Program-made: the position numbers and the translations under genes
Origin: Cognatundibacterium crateris
GTDB lineage: Bacteria > Pseudomonadota > Gammaproteobacteria > Burkholderiales > Burkholderiaceae_D
Length of the DNA stretch: 64,000 bases
Direction of reading: 5' to 3'
NCBI RefSeq assembly: GCF_010078235.1
Contig: NZ_JAABOS010000007.1
Location: forward strand, 57,115 to 121,114
The notes under the pieces: model-generated
What the model was told of the DNA's origin: nothing
The model's database searches: none
Seen by the model: only the letters and a program-made list of their open reading frames with translations
Part shown: positions 26,918 through 35,971 of the stretch, piece by piece
Numbering within the stretch: the stretch's first letter is position 1
Layout: each line of letters begins with the position of its first letter

Positions 26918-27466
26918 CTATGCCGGGTAGTTCACGTCCAAAATAGTCAACTCTTCAATCCGGGCAGGCGTCTTCAACATGACCGTGTCGCCAGTGCGTG
27001 ACTTGGTTAGTGCCCGCGCAACCGGCGATATCCAGCTGATGCGGCCATTGAGCGGATCAAACTCATCGATACCGACTATCGTCACCGTGGTCTCTAGCCC
27101 ATCCTGATTTTCATACAAAACGGTCGCACCAAAAAAAACCTGATCACTGCCATGATGCACGCGCGGATCCACGACCTCCGCCACATCCAGGCGCTTACTC
27201 AGGAAGCGTATGCGACGGTCAATTTCACGCAGACGTCGTTTGCCATAAATATAATCGCCATTTTCTGAGCGATCGCCATTCGACGCAGCCCACGAGACTA
27301 TCTTCACGACTTCAGGACGATCCACGTCGATCAGGCGCAGAAATTCATCCTTCATACGCTGATGCCCTTGTGGCGTCATATAGTTTTTTGAACCGGCAGG
27401 AATGGCGGGCGCACCAAAATCATCATCCTCGTCCTGCTCGGTTTCTTTCACAAATGCTTTACTCAT
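26918..27466 (-). CDS. greB: Transcription elongation factor GreB
   Basis: About 182 residues. An N-terminal coiled coil with the acidic tip motif NGDRSENGDYIYGKRRLREIDRR is followed by the FKBP-like C-terminal domain. The basic, long form marks it as GreB rather than GreA. It stimulates transcript cleavage in backtracked RNA polymerase. The first 25 residues form an acidic extension (EQDEDDDFGAP). The start is placed at MSKAFV; ATGs one and three codons upstream are possible. Confidence 0.93.
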   Translation of the reverse strand: MSKAFVKETEQDEDDDFGAPAIPAGSKNYMTPQGHQRMKDEFLRLIDVDRPEVVKIVSWAASNGDRSENGDYIYGKRRLREIDRRIRFLSKRLDVAEVVDPRVHHGSDQVFFGATVLYENQDGLETTVTIVGIDEFDPLNGRISWISPVARALTKSRTGDTVMLKTPARIEELTILDVNYPA

Positions 27467-27673
27467 CATTACCATATATCGAACTAGATCAAATTTATTG
27501 TCGTCTTCTTACCGCAGCTTCTGCATCCCTTATAAAATACCAAGTGAATATCAAATGACTGCAAATAGCGCAGTCAGCGCGGTAATAATCCGCCAGACCC
27601 CAGGAATTATTGTATCCCCCACGATTTTATGTGAAACCGTGCGAGGGATACTGACTTAGAAACGGAAATGTGC

Positions 27674-28321
27674 ATGACTGAACACGCAGCTATTAAATTG
27701 TTGATCGTTGACGACCATCCGGTAGTCCGCGAAGGGATCAAAAGCATAGTCGCTGCCGCCAACGATATTGCAGTTGCCGGTGAATCAGCCTCTGGACTGG
27801 ATGCTATCCGTCTGTCACGACAACTTGATTACAAGGTCATGTTACTCGATATCGCGCTGTCTGATAAAAACGGCATCGAAGTACTCAAGCAAATTAAGTC
27901 TGAAAAGCCCGATGTGCAGGTATTAATGTTCTCCATCCACAAAGAAGAACAGTATGCAATCCGCTCGCTCAAGGCCGGAGCAGCTGGCTACCTGAACAAG
28001 CAATGCGCAACCACAGAACTATTGCAGGCTATACGCCAGGTTGCCAATGGACTGAAATACATTACCCCTCAACTGGCACAGGAACTGGCCAATAACCTGA
28101 ATCAGGAACATGAAGATGCGCTGCACAAAACCTTGTCAGACCGGGAGTTTCAGACGCTAACCATGATCGCTTCCGGAAAATCGGTCAGTGATATTGCCAA
28201 AGACTTATCTTTGTCAGTAAAAACCATCAGTGAATATCGCTCAAGGATTTTGTTGAAGATGAAATTGCGGCACAATGCAGAGTTAACTCACTATGCGATT
28301 AAAAATCAACTGGTTGAGTAA
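27674..28321 (+). CDS. NarL/FixJ-type response regulator
   Basis: 215 residues. The receiver domain has DD at the start (LLIVDDHP), the phospho-acceptor Asp in MLLDIALSDKNG and Lys in the NKQ region. A LuxR-type helix-turn-helix follows at about 150-210 (LSDREFQTLTMIASGKSVSDIA). It is a transcription factor controlled by phosphorylation. No histidine kinase is adjacent, so the cognate partner is unknown. The start ATG at 27674 has GGA at seven bases. Confidence 0.92.
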   Translation: MTEHAAIKLLIVDDHPVVREGIKSIVAAANDIAVAGESASGLDAIRLSRQLDYKVMLLDIALSDKNGIEVLKQIKSEKPDVQVLMFSIHKEEQYAIRSLKAGAAGYLNKQCATTELLQAIRQVANGLKYITPQLAQELANNLNQEHEDALHKTLSDREFQTLTMIASGKSVSDIAKDLSLSVKTISEYRSRILLKMKLRHNAELTHYAIKNQLVE

Positions 28322-28439
28322 TACTGCCAGGCCCTCGCGTTCATGCCGCCTACCCTGATTGGCTTGTGTCAATCAGGCTTCGCCAATTGATAAGCTGGCT
28401 AGCAGGTCAATTTGGTTATCCGCGTGTAGATGGGGCAAT

Positions 28440-30104
28440 ATGTCAACAAAAAATAATAATCAGCAATTCAAAACGCCAACTGATATCGCACGTGAGACAT
28501 TTCGCCAGCTTGCGATACAGCGAATTGCACCAACCCCGGACGCCTACAGTCAGTTGTACCATGAAATTGCCGGTACAGAAGCACCTGTCGCTCAGCCCAA
28601 ACCAGCGTCACCTGAGGAAATCAGTACCACAATTCCAGATGCCGGCATTGAGCATGCCAAAAAGCTGTTAAGTAGCTTTGCCGACTATCTGCAAAGCTCA
28701 CAAAGTGACTACACGATTTACGGTCAACGCCTGAGCCGTGCGATCAGTAATGACAACTGGGAAGCTTACGAGCGCGAATTACGTGCTGTCACTGAGCGCA
28801 TGACCAGCAAACCTGCGCCGCAAATCAGCCTGGTTGACGATCCCGCTCCTGCAACAGCAAGTACAAGCATTTCACTGGTAGATGAAGTCGCCGTCTCTGA
28901 TAATCGCCCTAAACTGCTGAAAGACCTGTTATACCGCACCCTGACGCTGGCCTTGAGTTCACTGCTCAAACCCAATCCACCGCTGGCCAATGAATCCGAC
29001 GCGCTGGGATTGGCTGTGCGCGATGCAGAAACCGAAAATGAACTGAATCAGATTGGTGCCAGACTCAAACACCTGTGTTTCCAGATCGAGCTACAAAGTG
29101 GCGATACGGCAGAACAACAAGAATTATTGCTGCGCTTATTCGACCTGCTGCTGACTAACATCCACGACTTGTTAGATAACGATAACTGGCTGCGCGGACA
29201 GATAGAGGTGGTACAAAACCTGATTGCCGGGCCAATAGACCATCGCGCCTTGCAGGAAGCAACACGTAGCCTGAAAGATGTCATCTACAAACAAGGCAGC
29301 CTGAAGAATAGTATCGCCGAGTCGAAATCCTCAGTCAAAAACATGATGGCTGCATTTATCGACCGTTTATCAGCGATGGCTGAAAGTACTGGCGCCTACC
29401 AGAATAAGATGGATCTGTATGCTGGCCAGATCAGCAGTGCCAAATCTTCAAATGAAGTGAGCGGCGTAATCGGCCAGATTTTACTGGAAACCAAAGCAGT
29501 CCAAACTGAAACCCTGCGCTCGCGGGACATCATCGTTGCGGCCCAAAAAGAAGTCGAAGAAGCTGAAGCAAAAATCAAAGACCTGGAGAACAAACTGGCG
29601 CACATGAGTGAACTGGTGCGTGAAGATCAGCTTACCGGCAGCCTGAACCGGCGCGGCATGGAAGATATTTTCGAGCGCGAAGCCGACCGAGCCGACCGCC
29701 GCAATGCGCCGCTGTGTGTCGCCTTGCTTGATCTGGATAATTTCAAAAAGCTGAATGACACGCATGGTCATGCTGCGGGTGATGAAGCGCTGGTGCATCT
29801 GGTACGCATCGTAAAACAAACTCTGCGCTCCATCGATGTTATTGCCCGCTATGGTGGTGAGGAATTCGTCATCATCATGCCAGAAACTGCAATTGATGAA
29901 GCGGCTCAGGCCATGACACGGGTACAGCGCGAACTGACCAAACACTTCTTTACCGCCAATGATCAAAGACTGTTCATTACTTTCTCTGCAGGGGTAGCCT
30001 TGCGTGGTTTGCGGGAACCACAGGAACAGGTCATCAAACGCGCTGACAAAGCCATGTATGAAGCAAAGCAGACTGGCAAAAACCGGGTGATCAAAGCAAG
30101 CTGA
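28440..30104 (+). CDS. Diguanylate cyclase (GGDEF domain)
   Basis: 554 residues. The C-terminal GGDEF domain (about 395-550) has GGEEF and the DLDNFKKLNDTHGH metal-site segment, so it should make c-di-GMP. The N-terminal 380 residues are predicted helical, with a coiled coil near 350-395, and show no PAS, GAF or membrane segment I can recognise. An RxxD inhibitory site just before GGEEF is not evident. It follows the response regulator by 119 bp on the same strand and may be co-regulated. It could feed the YcgR-like receptor encoded at 45309. Confidence 0.9.
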   Translation: MSTKNNNQQFKTPTDIARETFRQLAIQRIAPTPDAYSQLYHEIAGTEAPVAQPKPASPEEISTTIPDAGIEHAKKLLSSFADYLQSSQSDYTIYGQRLSRAISNDNWEAYERELRAVTERMTSKPAPQISLVDDPAPATASTSISLVDEVAVSDNRPKLLKDLLYRTLTLALSSLLKPNPPLANESDALGLAVRDAETENELNQIGARLKHLCFQIELQSGDTAEQQELLLRLFDLLLTNIHDLLDNDNWLRGQIEVVQNLIAGPIDHRALQEATRSLKDVIYKQGSLKNSIAESKSSVKNMMAAFIDRLSAMAESTGAYQNKMDLYAGQISSAKSSNEVSGVIGQILLETKAVQTETLRSRDIIVAAQKEVEEAEAKIKDLENKLAHMSELVREDQLTGSLNRRGMEDIFEREADRADRRNAPLCVALLDLDNFKKLNDTHGHAAGDEALVHLVRIVKQTLRSIDVIARYGGEEFVIIMPETAIDEAAQAMTRVQRELTKHFFTANDQRLFITFSAGVALRGLREPQEQVIKRADKAMYEAKQTGKNRVIKAS

Positions 30105-30305
30105 AACAAATCTGAATTTGATTCAACTTTCTAGCTCCAAGAACTTGCACGACTGTTTATCGCGTAAGCCCTGGCGCTTAGAAGATGATCGGTGCGAGGA
30201 GAAATATTCATCAGCCGCAATAGAAAAATTTCGCGCTGAGTGCGTCTAAACTGGCACTTGCATTTCTCAGTCGAGGCTTACCTTGCCGCGTTTCGTCGCG
30301 AAATA

Positions 30306-30959
30306 CTACAGCCTGAAAATATCAGCCAGAATATTCTTTTCATTCGCCCGCACCTGTAGCTTGCCTTTTTCTCCCGCAAATACCAGACAATCGCCCGGCG
30401 TTTCCTGATTAATGATGCTGGTCCCCTGGCTGATCACGCTGTTTTTCCTGACCAGACTACGCCCTATCACGGCCGTATTCGGATACAGGATCACACCCTC
30501 TTCCAGCACCGGTGCGACACCGTGGTTTTTGCCTACGGTTGAGTTCTGATACAAGACCAGATAATTGGCATAGCTTGCCTTAGCCAGCACAATACCAACG
30601 GAATGACCGATAAAGAAAATCTCCGGCAATTCGATCTCGTAAAAACAATCGATGCCATTGAGCGCCTTATTCAGGTAAAACAGCTTGGTGCACAGCTGTT
30701 TATCCTGACGGTTACGCCATATGGTATTCGACAAAAAATATAAAAAAATCGTGTACTGACTGGAATGCAGATAGTCGAATTCGCCTGGTCTCCACATCCG
30801 GACGGCATTGATACAGACTTCCAGACGCGCCAGCGCCTGATCCAAATCTTTGTCTATTCTGACCGACAAATCCTGCTGACCATCCGGAAAAAAATGTTCC
30901 AGCTGTCGCACCAGATATTTCATTAAACTGCTGCGCTCCATGCCCGGCAGACTGATCAT
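30306..30959 (-). CDS. Hexapeptide-repeat acyltransferase (serine acetyltransferase-like)
   Basis: 217 residues. The helical N-terminal half is followed by a left-handed beta-helix region (about 115-195) with irregular hexapeptide turns such as GVIL, TAVIGRS and NSVISQG. It resembles the CysE/NeuD type but lacks a clear nucleotide-sugar domain. It is the last gene of the glycosylation cluster and overlaps the previous gene by four bases. It may transfer an acyl group to a sugar; the substrate is unknown. Confidence 0.7.
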   Translation of the reverse strand: MISLPGMERSSLMKYLVRQLEHFFPDGQQDLSVRIDKDLDQALARLEVCINAVRMWRPGEFDYLHSSQYTIFLYFLSNTIWRNRQDKQLCTKLFYLNKALNGIDCFYEIELPEIFFIGHSVGIVLAKASYANYLVLYQNSTVGKNHGVAPVLEEGVILYPNTAVIGRSLVRKNSVISQGTSIINQETPGDCLVFAGEKGKLQVRANEKNILADIFRL

Positions 30960-31795
30960 ATTTTTCCTTTCACCATAGTCGGCAACAGCTCACATAGCCT
31001 GCTTGCCGTCCATCCAAATTCATCACGCATCTTTGCTACTGAAATCTGCCCAGGCGGCACATACGCTTCATTATTGGCGATCATGGCTGCTATCGTAACG
31101 CCGGTGATCTCCGTAATAGCATCAAACAATGCCTCATTACTGGTATTGGTACCACTGGCCACATTATAAATCCCACCCGTTTCCGACCCGGCCAAATGCA
31201 GCAATGCAGAAACCACATCATCGATCATCACATAATCACGCACAAACTGGCGCGAGGATTCGATGCGCAGCGGCTCGCCAGCTGGCTGATGCACGACTTT
31301 TTGCAGCAGCGATGCGAGAAAACCCTCTGCATCCAGATCCTGACTGACCACGCAGGATAAACGCGCAACGCTGGCCTTGTTTTTTCCAAGTTGCAAACAC
31401 AGGGACTCGCCCAATGCTTTAGACAAATCAAACAAGTGACGTGGATGATGCGGGTTCAGTTGCAAAGGGTCAGATTCTGATAACAAGGCCGATGCAGACT
31501 GGTCATACAAGCGGGTTGAAGACAGATACACCAGCTTACGGAATACACCCATATGGAGGATCTGATTGAGGCAACTGACATGGGCATCCACACAATCAAA
31601 CCCACGCTGTGCGAAATCTGCAGTCACACCGGCACAATAAAACACCGTCCCCAGATCGAGACGAAACAAGCCAGGATCATTTTTTTCCGGTATCCAGCAA
31701 TCCCAGCCATCTGCCACCAATCGACGATGCAGATGCTGACCGATGAATCCACGACCTCCAACCAGAGTCGCAACCCGCTTTGATGTATTGCCCAT
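30956..31795 (-). CDS. NAD-dependent epimerase/dehydratase (short-chain, extended type)
   Basis: 279 residues. The N-terminal Rossmann motif is GGRGFIG. SSTRLYD is followed by Lys at the expected distance (LFDLSKALGESL gives a D-x-S-K variant in place of Y-x-x-x-K). The Tyr position appears as Phe or Leu, so the catalytic tyrosine may be missing or shifted. In this cluster it would be the 4-keto reductase acting after C-methylation. It is somewhat shorter than typical 4-reductases (about 300 aa). Confidence 0.75.
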   Translation of the reverse strand: MGNTSKRVATLVGGRGFIGQHLHRRLVADGWDCWIPEKNDPGLFRLDLGTVFYCAGVTADFAQRGFDCVDAHVSCLNQILHMGVFRKLVYLSSTRLYDQSASALLSESDPLQLNPHHPRHLFDLSKALGESLCLQLGKNKASVARLSCVVSQDLDAEGFLASLLQKVVHQPAGEPLRIESSRQFVRDYVMIDDVVSALLHLAGSETGGIYNVASGTNTSNEALFDAITEITGVTIAAMIANNEAYVPPGQISVAKMRDEFGWTASRLCELLPTMVKGKI

Positions 31796-31839
31796 GTGTT
31801 CGCATCCTTTCTGCCAGTTCTGTCAGGCCTCAGTCCTGA

Positions 31840-32337
31840 TCACGCCTGCACACCGCGCTCACCCAATTGCCGCAATGGGTTCCCACCTTGTATGGTGTAA
31901 GCAGGAACTTCACCGCGTACGACCGAACCGGCGGCAATCACACATCCCCGGCGTAGCACAGCACCATCGAGCAAGACACAGTTCGCACCTATCCACACAT
32001 CATCCTCAATCACGATGCCGCCTTTGCTGGGCAAAAAGCCTTGTTGATTAATGCGAATATCCCGCGCCATATAAGCATGATTCACCGGCGCGAAAGTGCA
32101 ATTTGCGGCAATCGCCACATCGGCGCCAATACGGATGCCATTGCCGGTATACAGCACACAACCGGAATTAATCACACTGCGCTCACCTATCCACAAATCA
32201 CCGCTGCCGCCTGCCGGTTTGATTTTGACAAAACTATCGATCACAGCACGGGCAGCAAGTACGATGCGGCTTCCCCTGACCGAATCTTCAATATCCGCCA
32301 GGCGCGAAACCACAGCATCGGGATGAATTTCTATCAT
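31840..32337 (-). CDS. Hexapeptide-repeat O-acyltransferase (WbbJ/maltose acetyltransferase-like)
   Basis: 165 residues, almost entirely left-handed beta-helix: repeated hexads such as IGADVA, IAANCT, IEDDVW and IGANCV, with the catalytic His in APVNHAYM. The proximal region GIVIEDDVWIGANCVLLDG is the acetyl-CoA-binding coil. It probably acetylates a sugar 3- or 4-hydroxyl. It lies between the methyltransferase and the epimerase genes. Confidence 0.82.
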   Translation of the reverse strand: MIEIHPDAVVSRLADIEDSVRGSRIVLAARAVIDSFVKIKPAGGSGDLWIGERSVINSGCVLYTGNGIRIGADVAIAANCTFAPVNHAYMARDIRINQQGFLPSKGGIVIEDDVWIGANCVLLDGAVLRRGCVIAAGSVVRGEVPAYTIQGGNPLRQLGERGVQA

Positions 32338-32347
32338 AGGCAGCCTC

Positions 32348-33574
32348 TTACACTATCTTCCATTCAGGAATCGCAAACACCAGGCGTCCACCCCAGGCAC
32401 GTATCATGCGCAAATCCGCACTGATTTCCTGCTCCAGATTCCAGGGTAAGACCAACACAAAATCCGGCTGATCTTGGATCAGGTGATCCAGATGGACGAT
32501 AGGAATCCGGCTGCCTGGCATGCATTTGCCTTGTTTATGCGGATTGATATCCACGACATAGGACAGCAAATCGGCCCGTACACCAGCAAAATTGAGCAAG
32601 GTATTGCCTTTAGCCGCTGCACCATAGGCAGCAACTTTCAGACCTTGCTCACGACTCGCGATCAAAAATTTAAGTAAGGCATATTTAGTTTGCTCAGCAC
32701 GCTGTTGCGCATTGCGGTAGAAAGTCAGGCTATTGACGCCAGCTTCCCGCTCTTTCTGCAACAAGGCATCTACCCGCCCACTGCGCTCACGCTGGCCGGT
32801 ATCGGAACGCTGCGCCAGCACACGCAAACTACCACCGTGGGTAGTCAGTTGCTCCACGTCAAAAACCTTTAAACCCTGACTATTGAAAATACGCTCTACC
32901 GCCAGCAAGGAAAGGTAAGAAAAATGCTCGTGGTAAGCCGTGTCAAACTGATTCAGGTTCACCATATTCAGCAGATGAGGAAACTCAAAACTGGCTACTC
33001 CCTGCGGCTTGAGCAAGGCGGCAAATCCAGCCACAAAATCATTCATATCCGGCACATGCGCCAGCACATTATTTGCCACCGTCAGATCCGCTGATTTCCC
33101 TTCTGCAGCCAACTGCTTTGCCAGCGTCAGTCCAAAAAACTCTTCACGTATCGCCAGCCCTTTGTCACGCGCGGCGGCAGCGGTACTGGCGGTCGGCTCT
33201 ATGCCCAGACAAGGAATACCCGCCTGCTGTACGTACTGCAGCAGATAACCATCATTGGCCGCCACCTCAACCACATGACTGTCTGCATTCAGTCCCAGAC
33301 GCTGCTGCATATCCTGCACAAAGCGCTGTGCATGCGCCAGCCAGCTCGACGAGCAAGAGCTGAAATACGCGTAATCGGAATCAAACAGATTTTCACGGCC
33401 AGTGAAGTCCAGGGTTTGTACCAGCCAGCACTGTTCACACACCATAAGCTTGAGTGGCAACCAGGTCTCTGCCTGCTGCAACTGCTGCGCAGATAAATAG
33501 GCATTCGAAGGAGGCGCGCTACCGAGATCGAGAAAAGTATGCGTTAAGGCCTGGCCACAGTGTCGGCAATTCAT
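32348..33574 (-). CDS. Sugar C-methyltransferase (TylCIII/EryBIII-like)
   Basis: 408 residues in the family's three-part layout: an N-terminal zinc-binding region (CRHCG and CEQC), a central SAM-binding domain (VVEVAANDGYLLQY near residue 95) and a C-terminal Rossmann-like domain. HVPDMNDF, EFPHLL, YHEHFSYLSL and THGGSLRV are the family signatures. Members methylate carbon 3 of 4-keto-6-deoxy nucleotide sugars. The ATG of MNCRHC has GGAG and overlaps the rfbC-like stop by four bases, so the frame upstream is discarded. It is the best clue that the cluster makes a branched sugar. Confidence 0.88.
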   Translation of the reverse strand: MNCRHCGQALTHTFLDLGSAPPSNAYLSAQQLQQAETWLPLKLMVCEQCWLVQTLDFTGRENLFDSDYAYFSSCSSSWLAHAQRFVQDMQQRLGLNADSHVVEVAANDGYLLQYVQQAGIPCLGIEPTASTAAAARDKGLAIREEFFGLTLAKQLAAEGKSADLTVANNVLAHVPDMNDFVAGFAALLKPQGVASFEFPHLLNMVNLNQFDTAYHEHFSYLSLLAVERIFNSQGLKVFDVEQLTTHGGSLRVLAQRSDTGQRERSGRVDALLQKEREAGVNSLTFYRNAQQRAEQTKYALLKFLIASREQGLKVAAYGAAAKGNTLLNFAGVRADLLSYVVDINPHKQGKCMPGSRIPIVHLDHLIQDQPDFVLVLPWNLEQEISADLRMIRAWGGRLVFAIPEWKIV

Positions 33575-34134
33575 CGCCCTACTCCCTGAAAATGTTGGTC
33601 TAAAAATGGAAATTTCTGATCGCGCTCTGATTGTCGTCCAATTGGCAGTGGCCAATGGATCTGCAGGCGCGGATCCTGCACATGTACACCGAATTCACTA
33701 TCCGGCGCATAAGCCTGGCTATGACAGTACAGCATTTCTACGTCATCGCTGAGTGTCTGAAAGCCATGCGCGAAGCCCTCTGGTATCAAATATGAACAGG
33801 CTTTTTCAGCAATCAGATGCACCGCATGCCAATGCAGGAAGGTGGGTGAACCCGCACGCAAATCCACCGCCACATCCCAGACTTCACCACGCAGACAGGT
33901 AATCAGCTTTGCCTCGGCATGCGGTGCTAATTGCATATGCAATCCACGTACACTGCCTTTCTCTTTGGTATAGGTATGATTGATCTGCTGTACAGGGTCA
34001 CGCCAGCCAAACAAGGCAAGTTCTTCAGCGCAGAACAGGCGTTGAAAATAACCGCGCTCATCCCCCAGTGGCAGGCGCTGTATCAGATGTAAATCTCTGA
34101 GCGGGGTCTCTATCAATTCAAATCTCTGAGCCAT
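33571..34134 (-). CDS. dTDP-4-dehydrorhamnose 3,5-epimerase-like protein
   Basis: 187 residues, a cupin-fold epimerase. RGLHMQLAPHAEAKLI has the catalytic-base His region, and SEFGVHVQDPRLQIHWP is the C-terminal signature. In this cluster it probably epimerises the 4-keto-6-deoxy sugar made by the CDP-glucose dehydratase rather than a rhamnose intermediate, because no rmlA or rmlB is present. Specificity is inferred only from context. Confidence 0.85.
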   Translation of the reverse strand: MAQRFELIETPLRDLHLIQRLPLGDERGYFQRLFCAEELALFGWRDPVQQINHTYTKEKGSVRGLHMQLAPHAEAKLITCLRGEVWDVAVDLRAGSPTFLHWHAVHLIAEKACSYLIPEGFAHGFQTLSDDVEMLYCHSQAYAPDSEFGVHVQDPRLQIHWPLPIGRQSERDQKFPFLDQHFQGVGR

Positions 34135-34145
34135 GTCCTGTCCTT

Positions 34146-35216
34146 TCAGGCCTGCAGAAAATCCTGCAAATCACGGTCGCACAGCTGTGCCGCAGGCACA
34201 CCTTGATAAAACTGCTGATACCAGGCCATCGTGCGCTGCACTGACCCGGCCAGTTGCCAGCGTCCGTAGATATTCAGTTCAGCTCTCGCCTTGGCCGCAT
34301 CCAGTGCCAACAAGCCAGCTTCATGCGGCCCTTCCGGCTGGGTCGCAAAACGCAGATCACCACGTCCAAATGCGGTATGCGCCGTCTGTACCACTTCCCG
34401 TACGGTAGCGGCACTGTCCGGCCCAAAATTCCAGGCAGTGGCAAAGCGCGCATCAACCCACAGCGACTCCGCCAGGCACAGGTAAGCGCATAGCGGTTCC
34501 AGCACATGCTGCCAGGGGCGTACTGCATCAGGGCGTCGTATCAAAACTTCCTGCTCCAGATGCCAGGCTTTGGCTGCATCGGGTAATAATCTATCCTGCG
34601 ACCAGTCACCGCCACCGATCACATTGCCCGCTCTTGCCGTCGCAATCCGGATATCCATCTCTTGCAGGAAAGCGCTGCGGTAACTGGCAATCACCAGCTC
34701 ACTGGCCGCTTTACTCGCACTGTAAGGATCATGTCCGCCTAACTCAGCGGTTTCAGGATAAGACTGGCCGGTCTCCAGATTTTTATACACTTTGTCAGTA
34801 GTGACCATGACGCCGACCCGCACACCGGGCGTCAGCCGCATCGCATCGAGCACATGCGCTGTTCCCATCACATTGCTAGACAAGGTTTCAAGCGGTGTCT
34901 GGTAAGCGGGCCTGACCAGTGCCTGAGCAGCCAGATGCAGCACAATTTCCGGCTCGGCTTGCCGGAAGCTGCGTTTGACCGTGTCGGCGTCACGGATATC
35001 TGCCAATTGATGTCTGATATCCGGCAGCGACAGCGCTTCAAATAAGTTAGGTGTAGTGGCAGGAGCCAGCGCCAGCCCATGCACCTGCGCTCCCAGCGCA
35101 GACAACCAGTGTGCCAGCCAGGCACCTTTGAAGCCGGTATGCCCGGTCAGTAAAACACGCTTACCCCGCCAAAACGCAGGGTCAGGCAGACGCGGTCTCG
35201 CTACCAGATTTTCCAT
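34146..35216 (-). CDS. rfbG: CDP-glucose 4,6-dehydratase
   Basis: About 356 residues. Rossmann motif [13 protein letters not shown], catalytic Thr in MVTTDKVY and YSASK with the catalytic Tyr and Lys. It converts CDP-glucose to CDP-4-keto-6-deoxyglucose using bound NAD+. The ATG at 35216 overlaps the rfbF stop by 16 bp and has a GGACGGG-like site; an upstream GTG at 35237 is possible. It is paired with rfbF, as in enterobacterial dideoxysugar clusters. Confidence 0.93.
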   Translation of the reverse strand: MENLVARPRLPDPAFWRGKRVLLTGHTGFKGAWLAHWLSALGAQVHGLALAPATTPNLFEALSLPDIRHQLADIRDADTVKRSFRQAEPEIVLHLAAQALVRPAYQTPLETLSSNVMGTAHVLDAMRLTPGVRVGVMVTTDKVYKNLETGQSYPETAELGGHDPYSASKAASELVIASYRSAFLQEMDIRIATARAGNVIGGGDWSQDRLLPDAAKAWHLEQEVLIRRPDAVRPWQHVLEPLCAYLCLAESLWVDARFATAWNFGPDSAATVREVVQTAHTAFGRGDLRFATQPEGPHEAGLLALDAAKARAELNIYGRWQLAGSVQRTMAWYQQFYQGVPAAQLCDRDLQDFLQA

Positions 35217-35971
35217 GGCGCCCGTCCGGAATTCCACAATTCTTCCAGCATATTTTTTTCGCGTAAGGTATCCATAGGCTGCCAGAAGCCGCTGTGTTCG
35301 AAGGCCATCAGTTGCTGCTGACTGGCTAACTGATTCAGCGGATCACTCTCCCAACTGCAGCTGTCATCCGGAATCAGCTGCAACACTTCGGGCGACAAGA
35401 CAAAATAGCCGCCATTGATCCAGCCGCCATCACCACGTGGTTTTTCTGTAAAACCTGCTACCTGTACACCCTGGCGTTCCAGCGCACCATAACGGCCCGG
35501 CGGCAATACCGCAGTGACGGTGGCAGACTTACCGTGCTCACGGTGAAAGCGTATAGACTCTGCAATATTCACATCTGATACACCATCGCCATACGTGAAG
35601 CAAAATGCTTCTTCATCCTGGATGTAACGGGCGACCCGCTTCAAACGCCCGCCTGTCATGGTTTCTTCACCAGTATCCACCAAGGTGACTTTCCAGGGTT
35701 CGGCATGTCTCTCATGCACTTCCATGCGATTGTTTTGCATGTCGAAGGTCACATCCGACATATGCAGAAAGTAATTGGCGAAATACTCTTTGATCATGTA
35801 GCCCTTATAGCCACAGCAAATCACAAAGTCATTCACGCCATGCGCAGAATAGCTTTTCATGATGTGCCACAAAATAGGGTGACCACCGATTTCTATCATG
35901 GGCTTAGGCCGCAAATGGGTTTCTTCAGAAATCCGGGTACCCAGGCCACCCGCTAAAATCACCGCTTTCAT
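35201..35971 (-). CDS. rfbF: Glucose-1-phosphate cytidylyltransferase
   Basis: 256 residues. The nucleotidyltransferase signature [20 protein letters not shown] lies at the N-terminus, with [12 protein letters not shown] and GYFVLSPEV further on. It makes CDP-glucose from CTP and glucose-1-phosphate, the first committed step of this pathway. It overlaps both neighbours by a few bases, so rfbFG and the glycosyltransferase are translationally linked. Confidence 0.95.
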   Translation of the reverse strand: MKAVILAGGLGTRISEETHLRPKPMIEIGGHPILWHIMKSYSAHGVNDFVICCGYKGYMIKEYFANYFLHMSDVTFDMQNNRMEVHERHAEPWKVTLVDTGEETMTGGRLKRVARYIQDEEAFCFTYGDGVSDVNIAESIRFHREHGKSATVTAVLPPGRYGALERQGVQVAGFTEKPRGDGGWINGGYFVLSPEVLQLIPDDSCSWESDPLNQLASQQQLMAFEHSGFWQPMDTLREKNMLEELWNSGRAPWKIW

